Source: Actinomycetes bacterium
Lineage (GTDB): Bacteria > Actinomycetota > Acidimicrobiia > Acidimicrobiales > RAAP-2
Length of the DNA: 64,000 bases
Reading direction: 5' to 3'
NCBI GenBank assembly: GCA_021785695.1
Contig: JAJYEQ010000007.1
Location: 1 to 64,000, forward strand
Positions 25,487 to 34,990 of the stretch are shown here, one piece after another (position 1 is the first letter of the stretch; each line of letters starts with the position of its first letter). The position numbers and the translations under genes were made by a program. The notes beneath the pieces are model-generated. The model saw only the letters and a list, made by a program, of their open reading frames with translations. It had not been told where the DNA came from and did no database searches.

Positions 25487-26430
25487 CCGGGGCTCCCGGC
25501 GGCCGCCTGGAGGCCGTCATCCCCCCCTCGCTGGACGGTCAACGCTGCGATCGCGCCCTGGCGCTGCTGAGCGGTCTCTCACGCTCCGCGGTCGCGGATC
25601 TGATCGCCGCGGGCCGCGTCCTGGTCGACGGCGAGGTCTGCCGGCGGGCGTCGCGGGCGCTGCGGGCCGGTGACGTGCTGGTAGCCGAGGAGCTGGCTAG
25701 CGAGCCCGCCGGGGTCGGGGCCGAGCCCGCCGTCGCGGTGCGGGTTGCCCGGGAGGCTCGGGACTATCTCGTAGTCGACAAGCCGGCCGGACTCGTCGTG
25801 CATCCCGGTGCGGGCAACCGCAGTGGCACCCTGGTCGCGGGGCTCCTGGCGCGCTACCCGGAGATCGGGGACCTGCGCGAGACCGGGGCCGGGGCCGTAC
25901 GCCCCGGCATCGTGCACCGCCTGGACAAGGGCACCTCGGGACTGCTGCTGGTGGCCCGGACGCGTCTCGGGCTGGCGTCCCTGCGTGACCAGATGGCGCA
26001 GCGCGCCATCCACCGCACGTACCTGGGGGCCGTCGACGGGGTGGTCTTGGAGGAGCGAGGTGTCATTGACGCCCCGATCGGGCGCTCACCGCGCAGCCCG
26101 CTGAAGATGGCGGTGCGGCCCGAGGGCCGGCCCGCGGCCACGACCTACGTCGTCGTCGAGCACGTGGCGCAGCGCGACGCGACCATCCTGGAGCTCACCT
26201 TGAGCACCGGTCGTACCCACCAGATTCGCGTGCATCTGGCGGCAATCGGTCATCCGATCGTCAGCGACGACCGCTACGGACGCGTGCGCCCTGGTGGCCC
26301 GACTCGCCCGTTCCTGCACGCCGCGCGCCTGCGCTTCGCGGACCCCGAGACCGGAGAGACGATCGTGGTCACGTCGCCACTACCCGCCGACCTGAGCGAC
26401 TGGCTGCCGACCCAAGTGGCCGAGCGGCTG

Positions 26431-27279
<849 letters not shown>

Positions 27280-27338
27280 CGGAACTCCTCGTATGCTGCC
27301 TTGGATGGATTTCTCCTACCGCAACGTGTAAAACCTAG

Positions 27339-27357
27339 CACAGGGTTAAACACTGTG
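27339..27357 (-). promoter_or_regulatory. 19-bp near-perfect palindrome upstream of sigma gene
   Basis: Plus-strand CACAGGGTTAAACACTGTG is symmetric at 8 of 9 base pairs around one central base. It lies 60 bases before the sigma start. Read towards that gene, CTGTCA, an 18-base spacer and TAGGTT preceded by TGC could form a promoter whose spacer holds the palindrome, the layout of a repressor site. The binding protein is unknown; the adjacent Rrf2 regulator is one candidate. Confidence 0.5.
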
Positions 27358-27419
27358 ACAGTTGAAGTTATTCCCGCCACTTGAGAAGTGCGTGAGAAGA
27401 ATGTGAGGAGTGTGCGAGA

Positions 27420-27869
27420 TCAGGCGCTGTGGGGTCGAGCCACCGGCCGACCGCCGCGGGCCTGTATGACCAGGTCAGCCAGGGTATAGCTGGCCAAGTG
27501 CTCCCGCATGTGGGCGCCGACGGCCGCCCAGACGCCCAAGAGGACGCACTGGCCCTCGTGGTCGCAGGCCCCGTTCTCGTGCGGGGCGCCAAAGTCGCCC
27601 GCCACGATCGGCCCGTCGACGGCCGCGACGATCTCGGCCAGGGTCACGCTTCCGGGAGGGCGCGCCAGCAGGTAGCCACCGCCGGCTCCGCGCTTGGAAC
27701 GCACCAGATTGGCCCCCTTGAGGGCCAGCAGGATCTGCTCCAGGTAGGGCTGGGGAAGGCCGGTGCGCGAGGCTAGCTCCTTGACCGAGGTCGGCTGGGC
27801 GAGATCGTCGTGCAGCGCCAGGCTGAGAAGGGCCCGACTGGCGTAGTCGCCCCGCGTGGACACCCTCAC
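27420..27869 (-). CDS. Rrf2-family transcriptional regulator
   Basis: A 149-residue winged-helix regulator. 'VSTRGDYASRALLSLAL' opens the protein, 'KELASRTGLPQPYLEQILLALKGANLVRSKRGAGGGYLL' is the DNA-recognition region, and 'VTLAEIVAAVDGP' the dimer helix. Rrf2 members (IscR, NsrR, CymR, RsrR) sense Fe-S status, NO, cysteine or redox. Here only two cysteines are near the sensor loop, C102 and C108, where IscR has three, so a standard IscR-type cluster is doubtful. GTG 27869 gives the family N-terminus. It is divergent from bpa with 72 bases between. Confidence 0.88.
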   Translation of the reverse strand: MRVSTRGDYASRALLSLALHDDLAQPTSVKELASRTGLPQPYLEQILLALKGANLVRSKRGAGGGYLLARPPGSVTLAEIVAAVDGPIVAGDFGAPHENGACDHEGQCVLLGVWAAVGAHMREHLASYTLADLVIQARGGRPVARPHSA

Positions 27870-27941
27870 GCGCTCAGTGTACCGAGGGCCATTGGGGTGG
27901 GGGTCGATCGGTGAGCCTGGGGAATCTGGCACACTGCAGGG

Positions 27942-28427
27942 GTGAGCGAACAGAACCCGAATCCCGAGAACGTGACAATCGACCCCGATGCCGTGCTGCC
28001 GCCGGGCGAGCCCGAGAGCGACGAGCTGGGCGCCGACTTCATCAGCCAGCCGGCCAAGGTGATGCGGATCGGCGCGATGGTCAAGACCCTGCTCGACGAG
28101 GCCCGCAGCGCGCCCCTGGACGAGCCCGGGCGCACGCGACTGCGCGAGATCTACGAGACCTCGATCCACGAGCTGTCCGGAGCGCTGTCGCCCGACCTGG
28201 GCCAGGAGCTGTCGCGCATGGCCACGCCCTTCTCGGCCGAGGTGCCCTCCGAGTCGGAGCTGCGCGTCGCCCAGGCCCAGTTGGTTGGCTGGCTGGAGGG
28301 GCTGTTCCACGGCATCCAGGCCTCGCTGTTCGCCCAGCAGGCCGCCGCAGCCGCGCAGCTCGAGAAGATGCGCGAGCGCTCGTTGAACCCGGGAGCCCCG
28401 GACCCGCGGGCGGGCACCTACTTGTAG
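27942..28427 (+). CDS. bpa: Bacterial proteasome activator Bpa/PafE
   Basis: A 161-residue protein matching the ATP-independent ring activator of the actinobacterial 20S proteasome. Landmarks are 'ISQPAKVMRIGAMVKTLLDEAR', 'APLDEPGRTRLREIYETSI', 'ELRVAQAQLVGWLEGLFHGIQASLFAQQ' and the terminal 'GTYL'. The penultimate Tyr is the HbYX-type docking motif that opens the 20S gate. It implies a 20S proteasome elsewhere in the genome. GTG 27942 begins 72 bases from the divergent Rrf2 gene. Confidence 0.93.
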   Translation: MSEQNPNPENVTIDPDAVLPPGEPESDELGADFISQPAKVMRIGAMVKTLLDEARSAPLDEPGRTRLREIYETSIHELSGALSPDLGQELSRMATPFSAEVPSESELRVAQAQLVGWLEGLFHGIQASLFAQQAAAAAQLEKMRERSLNPGAPDPRAGTYL

Positions 28428-28460
28428 GCGTCGCCGGCCGCGAAGGAGGTCTGATCGGCC

Positions 28461-31400
28461 ATGGGCGACGGCTTCGTCCACTTGCATAACCACACCGAGT
28501 ACTCGATGCTCGACGGTGCTGCGCGCATCGAGGACCTCCTACGCGCGGCCCTGGCCGATGGCCAGACGGCAGTGGGCATCACGGACCACGGGAACCTCTA
28601 CGGGGTCATCGAGTTCTACCAAACCGCGCGACGCCTGGGCGTGACGCCCGTCTTGGGCATGGAGGCCTACATGGCCGCCGAGTCACGCTTCGACCGCCCG
28701 GCCCGGCGGGGCCGGCTGGACGACACCGGTGGCGACGTCGAGGGTGGCCAGAAGCTGTACCACCACCTCACACTCCTGGCGACCTCCAACCAGGGCTACC
28801 GGAACCTGCGCTACCTGGCCTCGCTGGCCTTCCTCGAGGGCTACTACTACAAGCCCCGGCTCGACTGGGAGCTCCTCGAGCGCTACGCCGCCGGGCTGGT
28901 GGCCACGTCGGGCTGCCTGGGCGGCGTTGTGCTCCAGGCCCTGGTGCGCGGCGACTACCTGCGCGCCCGCTCGCTGGCGGGCCGCCTGCAGGACATCTTC
29001 GGGCGCGAGAACTTCTTCATCGAGCTCCAGGACCACGGGCTGGCCGAGCAGCGTCAGACGAACCCGCAGCTGATCACCATCGCCCGCGAGCTGGGTGCCC
29101 CGCTGCTGGCCACCAATGACCTGCACTACGTGCGCTCCACCGACGCCGAGATGCACGACGCGCTGCTGTGCATCGGCACCGGCTCGCGCGTGGCCGACCC
29201 GGACCGCTTCCGCTTCGCCAGTGTCGAGCACTACCTGAAGAGCGCGCTCGAGATGCGGGCGCTGTTCGCGGAGGTTCCCGAGGCCTGTGACAACACGCTG
29301 CTGATTGCCGAGCGGGCCGATGTGCAGATCGACTTCGACAACGACGCGTTGCCCCAGTATCCGGTCCCCGAGGGCGTTGCCGGAGACACGCACGCCGAGC
29401 AGGCCACGTGGTACCTGCGCGAGCTGACGATGCAGGGGGCCGCCCAGCGCTACGGCCCGATCACGCCCGAGGTGCGCGAGCGCCTCGACTACGAGCTGTC
29501 GGTCATCACCTCGATGGGTTTCGCCGACTACTTCCTCGTCGTGTGGGACCTGATCCGCCACGCTCGTGACCAGGGAATCCGCGTGGGCCCGGGGCGGGGT
29601 TCAGCGGCGGGCTGCTGCGTGGCCTACTGCCTGGGGATCGTGGAGCTCGATCCGATTCGCTACGGGCTGATCTTCGAGCGCTTCTTGAACCCGGGCCGTC
29701 GCCAGATGCCCGACATCGACATGGACTTCGACGAGCGCTACCGGGGCGACATGATCCGCTACGCGGCCGAGCGCTACGGGGCCGACCACGTCGCCCAGAT
29801 CATCACGTTCTCCACGATCAAGGCCCGTGCGGCGGTGCGTGATGCGGCGCGCGTGCTCGGGTACCCGCCCCAGCTGGGCGACCGGATCGCCAAGGCCATG
29901 CCGCCCCTGCTGATGGGCCAGGACCTGCCGCTGGAGGCCTGCTTCACGCCCACGACCGGCTTCGAGGCCCGCTACGCCGAAGCGGCGGACCTGCGCTCGC
30001 TCTACGAGACCGACGACGAGGTGCGCCACGTCGTAGACGTCGCCAAGGGCTTCGTCGACAAGCGCCGCCAGGATGGGATCCACGCCGCCGCCGTCGTGAT
30101 CACGCGCGAGCCGGTCATCGAGTACGTGCCGATCCAACGCAAGTCGGGATCCGGGGGATCGGTCGAGGACGCTCCGATCGTCACCCAGTACGAAGCGACG
30201 GCCATCGAGAAGCTGGGCCTGCTGAAGATGGACTTCCTGGGCCTGCGCAACCTGGCGATCATCGAGCGGACCCTGGACAACATCCGCTTGCGCCACGGGA
30301 TCAGCGTCGACATCGACCACGTGCCCCTCGACGACGAGAAGGTGTTCGAGATGCTGCGCCAGGGCAACTCGATCGGCATCTTCCAGCTCGAGGGCGACAA
30401 GATGCGCCAGCTGATGCGTCGCCTGGCGCCCACCAGCTTCGACGACATCGCGGCCCTGAACGCGCTCTACCGGCCCGGACCGCTGAGCGAGAACGTCCAC
30501 AACGACTACGCCGACCGTAAGAACCGGCGCCAAGACGTGCGCTTCGACCATCCGGACCTGGCCGAGATCCTGGGCGAGACCTACGGGCTGATGATCTACC
30601 AAGAGGACATCATGCGGGTGGCGACGCGCATCGCCGGCTTCTCGATGACCGAGGCGGACGACCTGCGCAAGGCCTGTTCCAAGAAGATCCGCGAGATGAT
30701 TCAGGCCCAGCGGGCCAAGTTCGTCGACGGTGCCGAGCGCATGGGCTACGGTCACGAACTGGGCGAGGCGATCTTCGCCAAGATCGAGCCCTTCGCCGAC
30801 TACGCGTTCAACAAGAGCCACGCCTACGGATATGCCCTGATCGGGTACCAGAACGCCTGGCTCAAGGCCAACTACCCGGTCGAGTACATGGCGGCGCTGC
30901 TGACCTCGTTCCGTGACGACAAGGACAAGGCGGCCATCTACCTCAACGAGGCCCGCCAGATGGGGATCACGGTCGGCGTGCCCGACGTGAACGGGTCGCG
31001 AGCCGACTACGCGCCCTCCTTGGCCGACCCCAGTCGCATCCTGTTCGGGATGGCGGCGGTGCGCAACGTCGGCGAGTCCCAAGTTGAGCGCATCGTCGTG
31101 GAGCGCGAGGCCCACGGACCCTTCACGTCGATCTACGACTTCGTCCAGCGCGTCGACCCGCTGGTGCTGAACCGGCGCACCATGGAATCCCTGATCAAGG
31201 CGGGGGCATTCGACTCGTTGGGGTACCCGCGTCAGGGTCTGCTCCTGGTGATCGACGAGATCACCGACGCGACGCTGAGCCGACGCAAGGATCTGTCGCT
31301 CGGCATCACCACGCTGTTCGCGGCCCTGGAGGGCGACGAGGGCCGCGGCGACTGGGAGGGCACCCAGATACCCATCCCGTCCAGCGAGTTTGAGCCCTCG

Positions 31401-32021
31401 GTCAAGCTGGAGTTCGAGCGCGAGATGCTGGGCACCTTCATCTCGGACCACCCCCTCTACAAGGTGGCCGACGCCCTGGCGGCGCGGACGGACGGGTCGC
31501 TCGCCGAGGTGCGCGAGCGCGCCGAGGAGTACGCCGGCTCGGGAAAGACGGTCACCCTCGGTGGCCTGCTCACCGAGGTGCAGGTGCGCACCACGCGAGC
31601 GGGCCAGCAGTACGCGCGCGTGGTGCTCGAGGACCTGAGCGGCTCGACCGAGCTCATCGTGTCCGCGCGGCGCTTCGAGCACGTGAGCGGCTACCTCGAC
31701 AAGGACCGCGTGGTCCTCGTCAAGGGTCGCTTCGACAGCCGCGACGACGACTACCGGCTCAACATCCTCGACGTCCAGCCGCTGTCGGTGGGTCCGGGCG
31801 GGAACCAGTTGCGCCTCGCGCTGCGCGCCCAGGACCTCAACACGCACTCCATCGGCGTGCTGCGCGACATCCTGCGGCGCTACCCCGGGAGCTCCCCGGT
31901 GATCGTCGAGGCCGCCGAAACCGGCAAGGCCTTCAAACTCGGTGCCGAATTCAACGTCGATATCTCCAGCGTGGTACCGGATTTGCGCAGTGAATTCGGT
32001 CGCAACGTGATCCGCGCGTAG
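28461..32021 (+). CDS. dnaE: DNA polymerase III alpha subunit DnaE
   Basis: The replicative polymerase subunit, 1186 residues. The N-terminal PHP domain starts 'FVHLHNHTEYSMLDGAARIEDL' with 'ITDHGNLYG'. The C-family palm carries 'GRGSAAGCCVAYCL' and the catalytic aspartates in 'MPDIDMDFDERYRGD'. Then come 'KMDFLGLRNL', 'YRPGPL' and 'FNKSHAYGYALIGYQNAWLK', and the C-terminal OB fold ('GKTVTLGGLLTEVQVRTTRAGQQYARVVLED'). ATG 28461 follows a strong AAGGAGGT at 28443-28450. The size is that of DnaE1. Confidence 0.98.
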   Translation: MGDGFVHLHNHTEYSMLDGAARIEDLLRAALADGQTAVGITDHGNLYGVIEFYQTARRLGVTPVLGMEAYMAAESRFDRPARRGRLDDTGGDVEGGQKLYHHLTLLATSNQGYRNLRYLASLAFLEGYYYKPRLDWELLERYAAGLVATSGCLGGVVLQALVRGDYLRARSLAGRLQDIFGRENFFIELQDHGLAEQRQTNPQLITIARELGAPLLATNDLHYVRSTDAEMHDALLCIGTGSRVADPDRFRFASVEHYLKSALEMRALFAEVPEACDNTLLIAERADVQIDFDNDALPQYPVPEGVAGDTHAEQATWYLRELTMQGAAQRYGPITPEVRERLDYELSVITSMGFADYFLVVWDLIRHARDQGIRVGPGRGSAAGCCVAYCLGIVELDPIRYGLIFERFLNPGRRQMPDIDMDFDERYRGDMIRYAAERYGADHVAQIITFSTIKARAAVRDAARVLGYPPQLGDRIAKAMPPLLMGQDLPLEACFTPTTGFEARYAEAADLRSLYETDDEVRHVVDVAKGFVDKRRQDGIHAAAVVITREPVIEYVPIQRKSGSGGSVEDAPIVTQYEATAIEKLGLLKMDFLGLRNLAIIERTLDNIRLRHGISVDIDHVPLDDEKVFEMLRQGNSIGIFQLEGDKMRQLMRRLAPTSFDDIAALNALYRPGPLSENVHNDYADRKNRRQDVRFDHPDLAEILGETYGLMIYQEDIMRVATRIAGFSMTEADDLRKACSKKIREMIQAQRAKFVDGAERMGYGHELGEAIFAKIEPFADYAFNKSHAYGYALIGYQNAWLKANYPVEYMAALLTSFRDDKDKAAIYLNEARQMGITVGVPDVNGSRADYAPSLADPSRILFGMAAVRNVGESQVERIVVEREAHGPFTSIYDFVQRVDPLVLNRRTMESLIKAGAFDSLGYPRQGLLLVIDEITDATLSRRKDLSLGITTLFAALEGDEGRGDWEGTQIPIPSSEFEPSVKLEFEREMLGTFISDHPLYKVADALAARTDGSLAEVRERAEEYAGSGKTVTLGGLLTEVQVRTTRAGQQYARVVLEDLSGSTELIVSARRFEHVSGYLDKDRVVLVKGRFDSRDDDYRLNILDVQPLSVGPGGNQLRLALRAQDLNTHSIGVLRDILRRYPGSSPVIVEAAETGKAFKLGAEFNVDISSVVPDLRSEFGRNVIRA

Positions 32022-32065
32022 ACAGCGTCCGGAGGGGGGTCCCGCGTCCCGTAAAATGGCTGGGT

Positions 32066-32743
32066 ATGGCATTGACGGTGACGACCAAGGACACGACGGC
32101 GCTCAGCGACGCGGAGCTCGAGGAGATGGCGAATCTCTGCGTGGACCGCGAGCCGAACTTTGACATCGGTTTCCTGTCCAAGCAGCGCGAGGAGTGGGTG
32201 CTGGTGACTCAGGCCCGCGAGGGGGAGCGGCTGCGCGGCTACTCGTTCGAGACGCTTGAGCGGATCGGGGGCACGCCCTCCCTGCTGGTGGGGCTCATGC
32301 TCATCGATCGCAACGCCAAGGCGGATCAGACGCTGCGGGCGATCCTCCACGACCAGTTCCGGCGCGCGCTGCTGGCCTTTCCCGACGAGGACGTGCTGCT
32401 CGGCGCGCGCCTCTCCTCACCCGACGGCTTCCGCGCGTTCCACGGCCTCCAAGACGTCGTTCCGCGCATGGGCTACCGGCCCACGGGGGAGGACCGGGCC
32501 TGGGCCCGACGCCTGGCCAAGCGCTTCGGGGCCGAGAAGTGGATCGACGACCACACCTTCGTGCTCTCAGCGCCGGCCGCCCCGGTGGGCTGCCTCGACT
32601 ACACCAGTGCCAAGGGCTCGATCCCCGATGGCGCCGCGACGCTCTTCGAGCACCTGCGCCCCGAGGAGGGCGAGCGCCTGGTGGTCTTCGGCTGGGCCAT
32701 GGCCGAGACCCTGGCCTCGGGCAAGCTGCCCACCACGTCCTAG
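32066..32743 (+). CDS. Hypothetical protein, possibly GNAT-like
   Basis: A 225-residue cytoplasmic protein not assigned to a known gene. 'LSDAELEEMANLCVDREPNFDIGFLSKQREEW', 'LRGYSFETLERIGGTPSLLVGLMLIDR' and a helix-rich middle, followed by 'GARLSSPDGFRAFHGLQDVVPRMGYRPT', loosely recall the alternating strand-helix order of GNAT acyltransferases. No acetyl-CoA loop is clear, so this is weak. ATG 32066 stands alone after dnaE with 44 bases between. It converges on the next gene and shares CTAG with it. Confidence 0.6.
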   Translation: MALTVTTKDTTALSDAELEEMANLCVDREPNFDIGFLSKQREEWVLVTQAREGERLRGYSFETLERIGGTPSLLVGLMLIDRNAKADQTLRAILHDQFRRALLAFPDEDVLLGARLSSPDGFRAFHGLQDVVPRMGYRPTGEDRAWARRLAKRFGAEKWIDDHTFVLSAPAAPVGCLDYTSAKGSIPDGAATLFEHLRPEEGERLVVFGWAMAETLASGKLPTTS

Positions 32744-33459
32744 CCGCGCGGCAGAAGGCCGGTGCAGCTCTTGTAGACGTGCCCGTCGTGGGGCCTCGTC
32801 AGGGTCGTGAGCACGTAGGCGGGGCGGAAGCCCAGCGACGTGGCGAGATCCTTGCCGGCGAGCGCCGGGCGGCGGGTCGCCTCCATCGTCCGGATGGCGT
32901 GCGTGTCCTCGCACACCAGCCACACGTCGTCGCCCAGCCAGCCGAAGCGCACCCAGGTCGAGCCGTCCTCGTAGCGCCGCAGCAGCTGCGGGCCGCGGTC
33001 CGCCGCGATGAGAGCCACGCTGGGACGCTCGCCGCGGAACTCCCAGTACGGCGCGCTCGGGCCGCGAAAGCCGAAGAGGGGGCCATCGGCGGGCGTGGCC
33101 GCCTGCTCGAGCCACGGGCGGATGCGGCGCCCGCGGTAGGAGCCGAGACGGCGGGGGAGACCCTCCAGCGTGACCGCCTCGGGCATGGCCAGGTCGTTGC
33201 GCTCGACCTCGGCGGCGAGGAGACCCTCGACCACGTCGAAGGCGGCCAGGTCGGTCTCGACGCCTGCGGGCCACGGGATGCGCCAGCGCACGATGGTCTG
33301 GGAGGCCAGGTCCATGACGGTGGTCGACTCGTTGGTCGACCCCAGCACCAGTGCCGCCATCGTCGACGAGGGCGTCAGGTCCACACTCGAGCGCTGGGGC
33401 ATTCGTTCGACCATCTGGCGGATCGCGCGGACGGCCGGGTCTCGACTCCACAGGGGCAC
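32740..33459 (-). CDS. Hypothetical protein
   Basis: A 239-residue protein of unknown function. Visible segments are 'SRDPAVRAIRQMVERMPQRSSVDLTPSSTMAALVLGS' near the N-terminus, 'VVEGLLAAEVERNDLAMPEAVTLEGLPRRLGSYRGRRIRP' in the middle, and the terminal 'YKSCTGLLPRG'. No signal peptide or transmembrane helix is apparent. The frame continues upstream, but I choose GTG 33459, 7 bases after an ACGGGGG that can serve as ribosome-binding site. It lies downstream of menE on the same strand, 366 bases away across the decayed SDR region. Confidence 0.6.
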   Translation of the reverse strand: MPLWSRDPAVRAIRQMVERMPQRSSVDLTPSSTMAALVLGSTNESTTVMDLASQTIVRWRIPWPAGVETDLAAFDVVEGLLAAEVERNDLAMPEAVTLEGLPRRLGSYRGRRIRPWLEQAATPADGPLFGFRGPSAPYWEFRGERPSVALIAADRGPQLLRRYEDGSTWVRFGWLGDDVWLVCEDTHAIRTMEATRRPALAGKDLATSLGFRPAYVLTTLTRPHDGHVYKSCTGLLPRG

Positions 33460-33825
33460 TAGCGTGCCCCCGTCACTGGGTGCGCCAGCGCCGACACGCT
33501 GGTGGCCGGTGGCCAGCCCGGCGACTCGTCGCCGCCGTGGGCCCCGGGGGAGCGTCGGCGGACCAACGGGGGTGACGATCCGGATCCGGTGACCAGGACG
33601 GTGCGCGACATCGCGGTCCATCGTACGTGCTGGCTGCGCGCGCCTGGCGGCCCCCGGGCGACGATCGTGATCCCCTCGAAGGCGCAGCGCGCTGGAGCGA
33701 TTCGGTGAGCCGTCCCAGATGGCCCCAGCCGTCGCGGTGCTCCTGTGCGACGAGGCCTCCGGGATCGCTGGGGCGACCCTGACCGTGGAGGGCGGCACCC
33801 TGGTCCGACCGAGCGGCGGGGTCGG
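33460..33825. other. 366-base gap with gene remnants
   Basis: No intact gene fits here. The plus strand from 33671 carries an SDR C-terminal remnant (separate entry). On the minus strand 33623-33588 reads MSRTVLVTGSGS, like the first residues of an SDR, then loses all similarity. The rest is Pro/Arg-rich in every frame, as expected of non-coding high-GC DNA. Confidence 0.5.
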
Positions 33826-33829
33826 CTAG
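33671..33829 (+). pseudogene. C-terminal remnant of a short-chain dehydrogenase/reductase
   Basis: The plus frame ending at TAG 33827-33829 reads 'ALERFGEPSQMAPAVAVLL' then 'CDEASGIAGATLTVEGGTL'. This is the characteristic last 45 residues of FabG-like SDR proteins (RFGEPxExAxxVAFLxSDxASxITGxxxxVDGG). An in-frame TGA at 33668-33670 cuts it off, and no catalytic YxxxK or full Rossmann loop is found upstream on this strand. The stop is shared with menE as CTAG, like intact convergent pairs in this window. Confidence 0.6.
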
Positions 33830-34938
33830 CCCAGCGTGGCGAGCAGGTGCCGGCGAATCTTGCCGGTGGCGGTGCGGGGCAGCGCCGCCACGTAGCGAAT
33901 CTCCTTGGGCTTGGCCCAGGGCCCGATGCGTTCGGCGGCGGCCGCGCGCAGGGCGTCGTCGAGATTGGTCCCCTCGCCCACAACGAGGGCCAGCACGCGC
34001 TGACCCCACTCGGGATCCGCAATCCCGGTCACCGCCACGTCGCGCACGCCGCTCACCGTGGCGAGTGCGGCCTCCAGGTCATCGGGCCAGACCTTCTCCC
34101 CGCCGGTCACGATGACCCACCCGATCCGCCCGTGCACGTGCAGCCGTCCCTCGTGCAGCTCGGCGGCGTCTCCCGTCGGGAACCAGTCGGTGCGGCCGTC
34201 GGGTCCCGTGGCCGCGGGCCGGGGCTGCGTGCGGTACGAGCGCAGGAGCGTGGGACTGCGCACGAGCAGCTCGCCCTCCACAATGGCCAGCTCGACCTCG
34301 GGCAGAGCCGTGCCGTTGTAGACGACGCCCGATCCCGTCTCGGTCATGCCCCACGTGGCGATGACGTTGGGCGGGCGGTGCGCCGGTGGACGGGCTCCGC
34401 CGACCAGCACGGCCGTAAAGCCCGCGACGCTGTGGCGAGCCAGATGCGTTCGCACCACCGACAGATGCGTCACCCCGGCGCGGCGCGCGGCCGCGAAGTC
34501 CGTGGCGTCTCCCCACCACAGGTCGGCCTCATCGAGCACCGACCGCAGGATCACCGCCAGGCCGCCAATGTGGCTGGCCGGCAGGACGGGAAACCATACG
34601 GGTGTCTGGCCCGGCTGGCGCAGTGTCGCCTGCGTGATGCGCGCGCTGGCCGCCAGCGCGTCCCAGGTGAGCTCAGCGGCCTTGGGCTCGCCGCTCGATC
34701 CAGAGGTCAGCATCACCAGGCCGACATCGGCGTCCACCCCCTGGCCGCTGCTGTGGACGTGGCGACCGGAAGGGTCCATGACGTGCGTCGCTCCCAGCGC
34801 GGCCAGCTGTCGCTCCCGGGCTCGCGGGGCGAGACGCTGGTCGAGGACGCAGAAGGCCGTGTCGTGGTCCACCAGCTCGCGGATGGCGGTTTCGAGCTCG
34901 GGCCCCAGGGGCAGATCGAGGGCCACGAGGGGGTGCAC
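33826..34938 (-). CDS. menE: O-succinylbenzoate-CoA ligase MenE
   Basis: An acyl-adenylate-forming enzyme that charges o-succinylbenzoate with CoA for menaquinone synthesis. It is compact (370 residues), like actinobacterial MenE. Motifs are 'LTSGSSGEPKAAELTW' (P-loop), 'WGMTETGSGVVYNG', 'WFPTGDAAELHEGRLHVHGR' with the adenylate Asp, and the C-terminal 'PRTATGKIRRHLL' lysine. I choose GTG 34938, giving 'VHPLVALDLPLG'. ATG 34992 is open but would overlap the menB start codon head to head. It is divergent from menB. Confidence 0.88.
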   Translation of the reverse strand: MHPLVALDLPLGPELETAIRELVDHDTAFCVLDQRLAPRARERQLAALGATHVMDPSGRHVHSSGQGVDADVGLVMLTSGSSGEPKAAELTWDALAASARITQATLRQPGQTPVWFPVLPASHIGGLAVILRSVLDEADLWWGDATDFAAARRAGVTHLSVVRTHLARHSVAGFTAVLVGGARPPAHRPPNVIATWGMTETGSGVVYNGTALPEVELAIVEGELLVRSPTLLRSYRTQPRPAATGPDGRTDWFPTGDAAELHEGRLHVHGRIGWVIVTGGEKVWPDDLEAALATVSGVRDVAVTGIADPEWGQRVLALVVGEGTNLDDALRAAAAERIGPWAKPKEIRYVAALPRTATGKIRRHLLATLG

Positions 34939-34990
34939 GGGGCCATGGTAGGGCGCGCGCCGTGCGAGCCCGGCCGGTAGCGTGGTCGCC

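Noticed and set aside
29601-32072. Open frame of over 800 codons on the strand opposite dnaE
   Set aside because: High-GC codon use leaves the antisense frame free of stops. It has no ribosome-binding site or recognisable domain, and DnaE is certain.
33502-33708. A 68-codon plus-strand frame in the gap before the SDR remnant
   Set aside because: It has no similarity to an SDR or any family I know, no clear ribosome-binding site, and composition like a non-coding frame.
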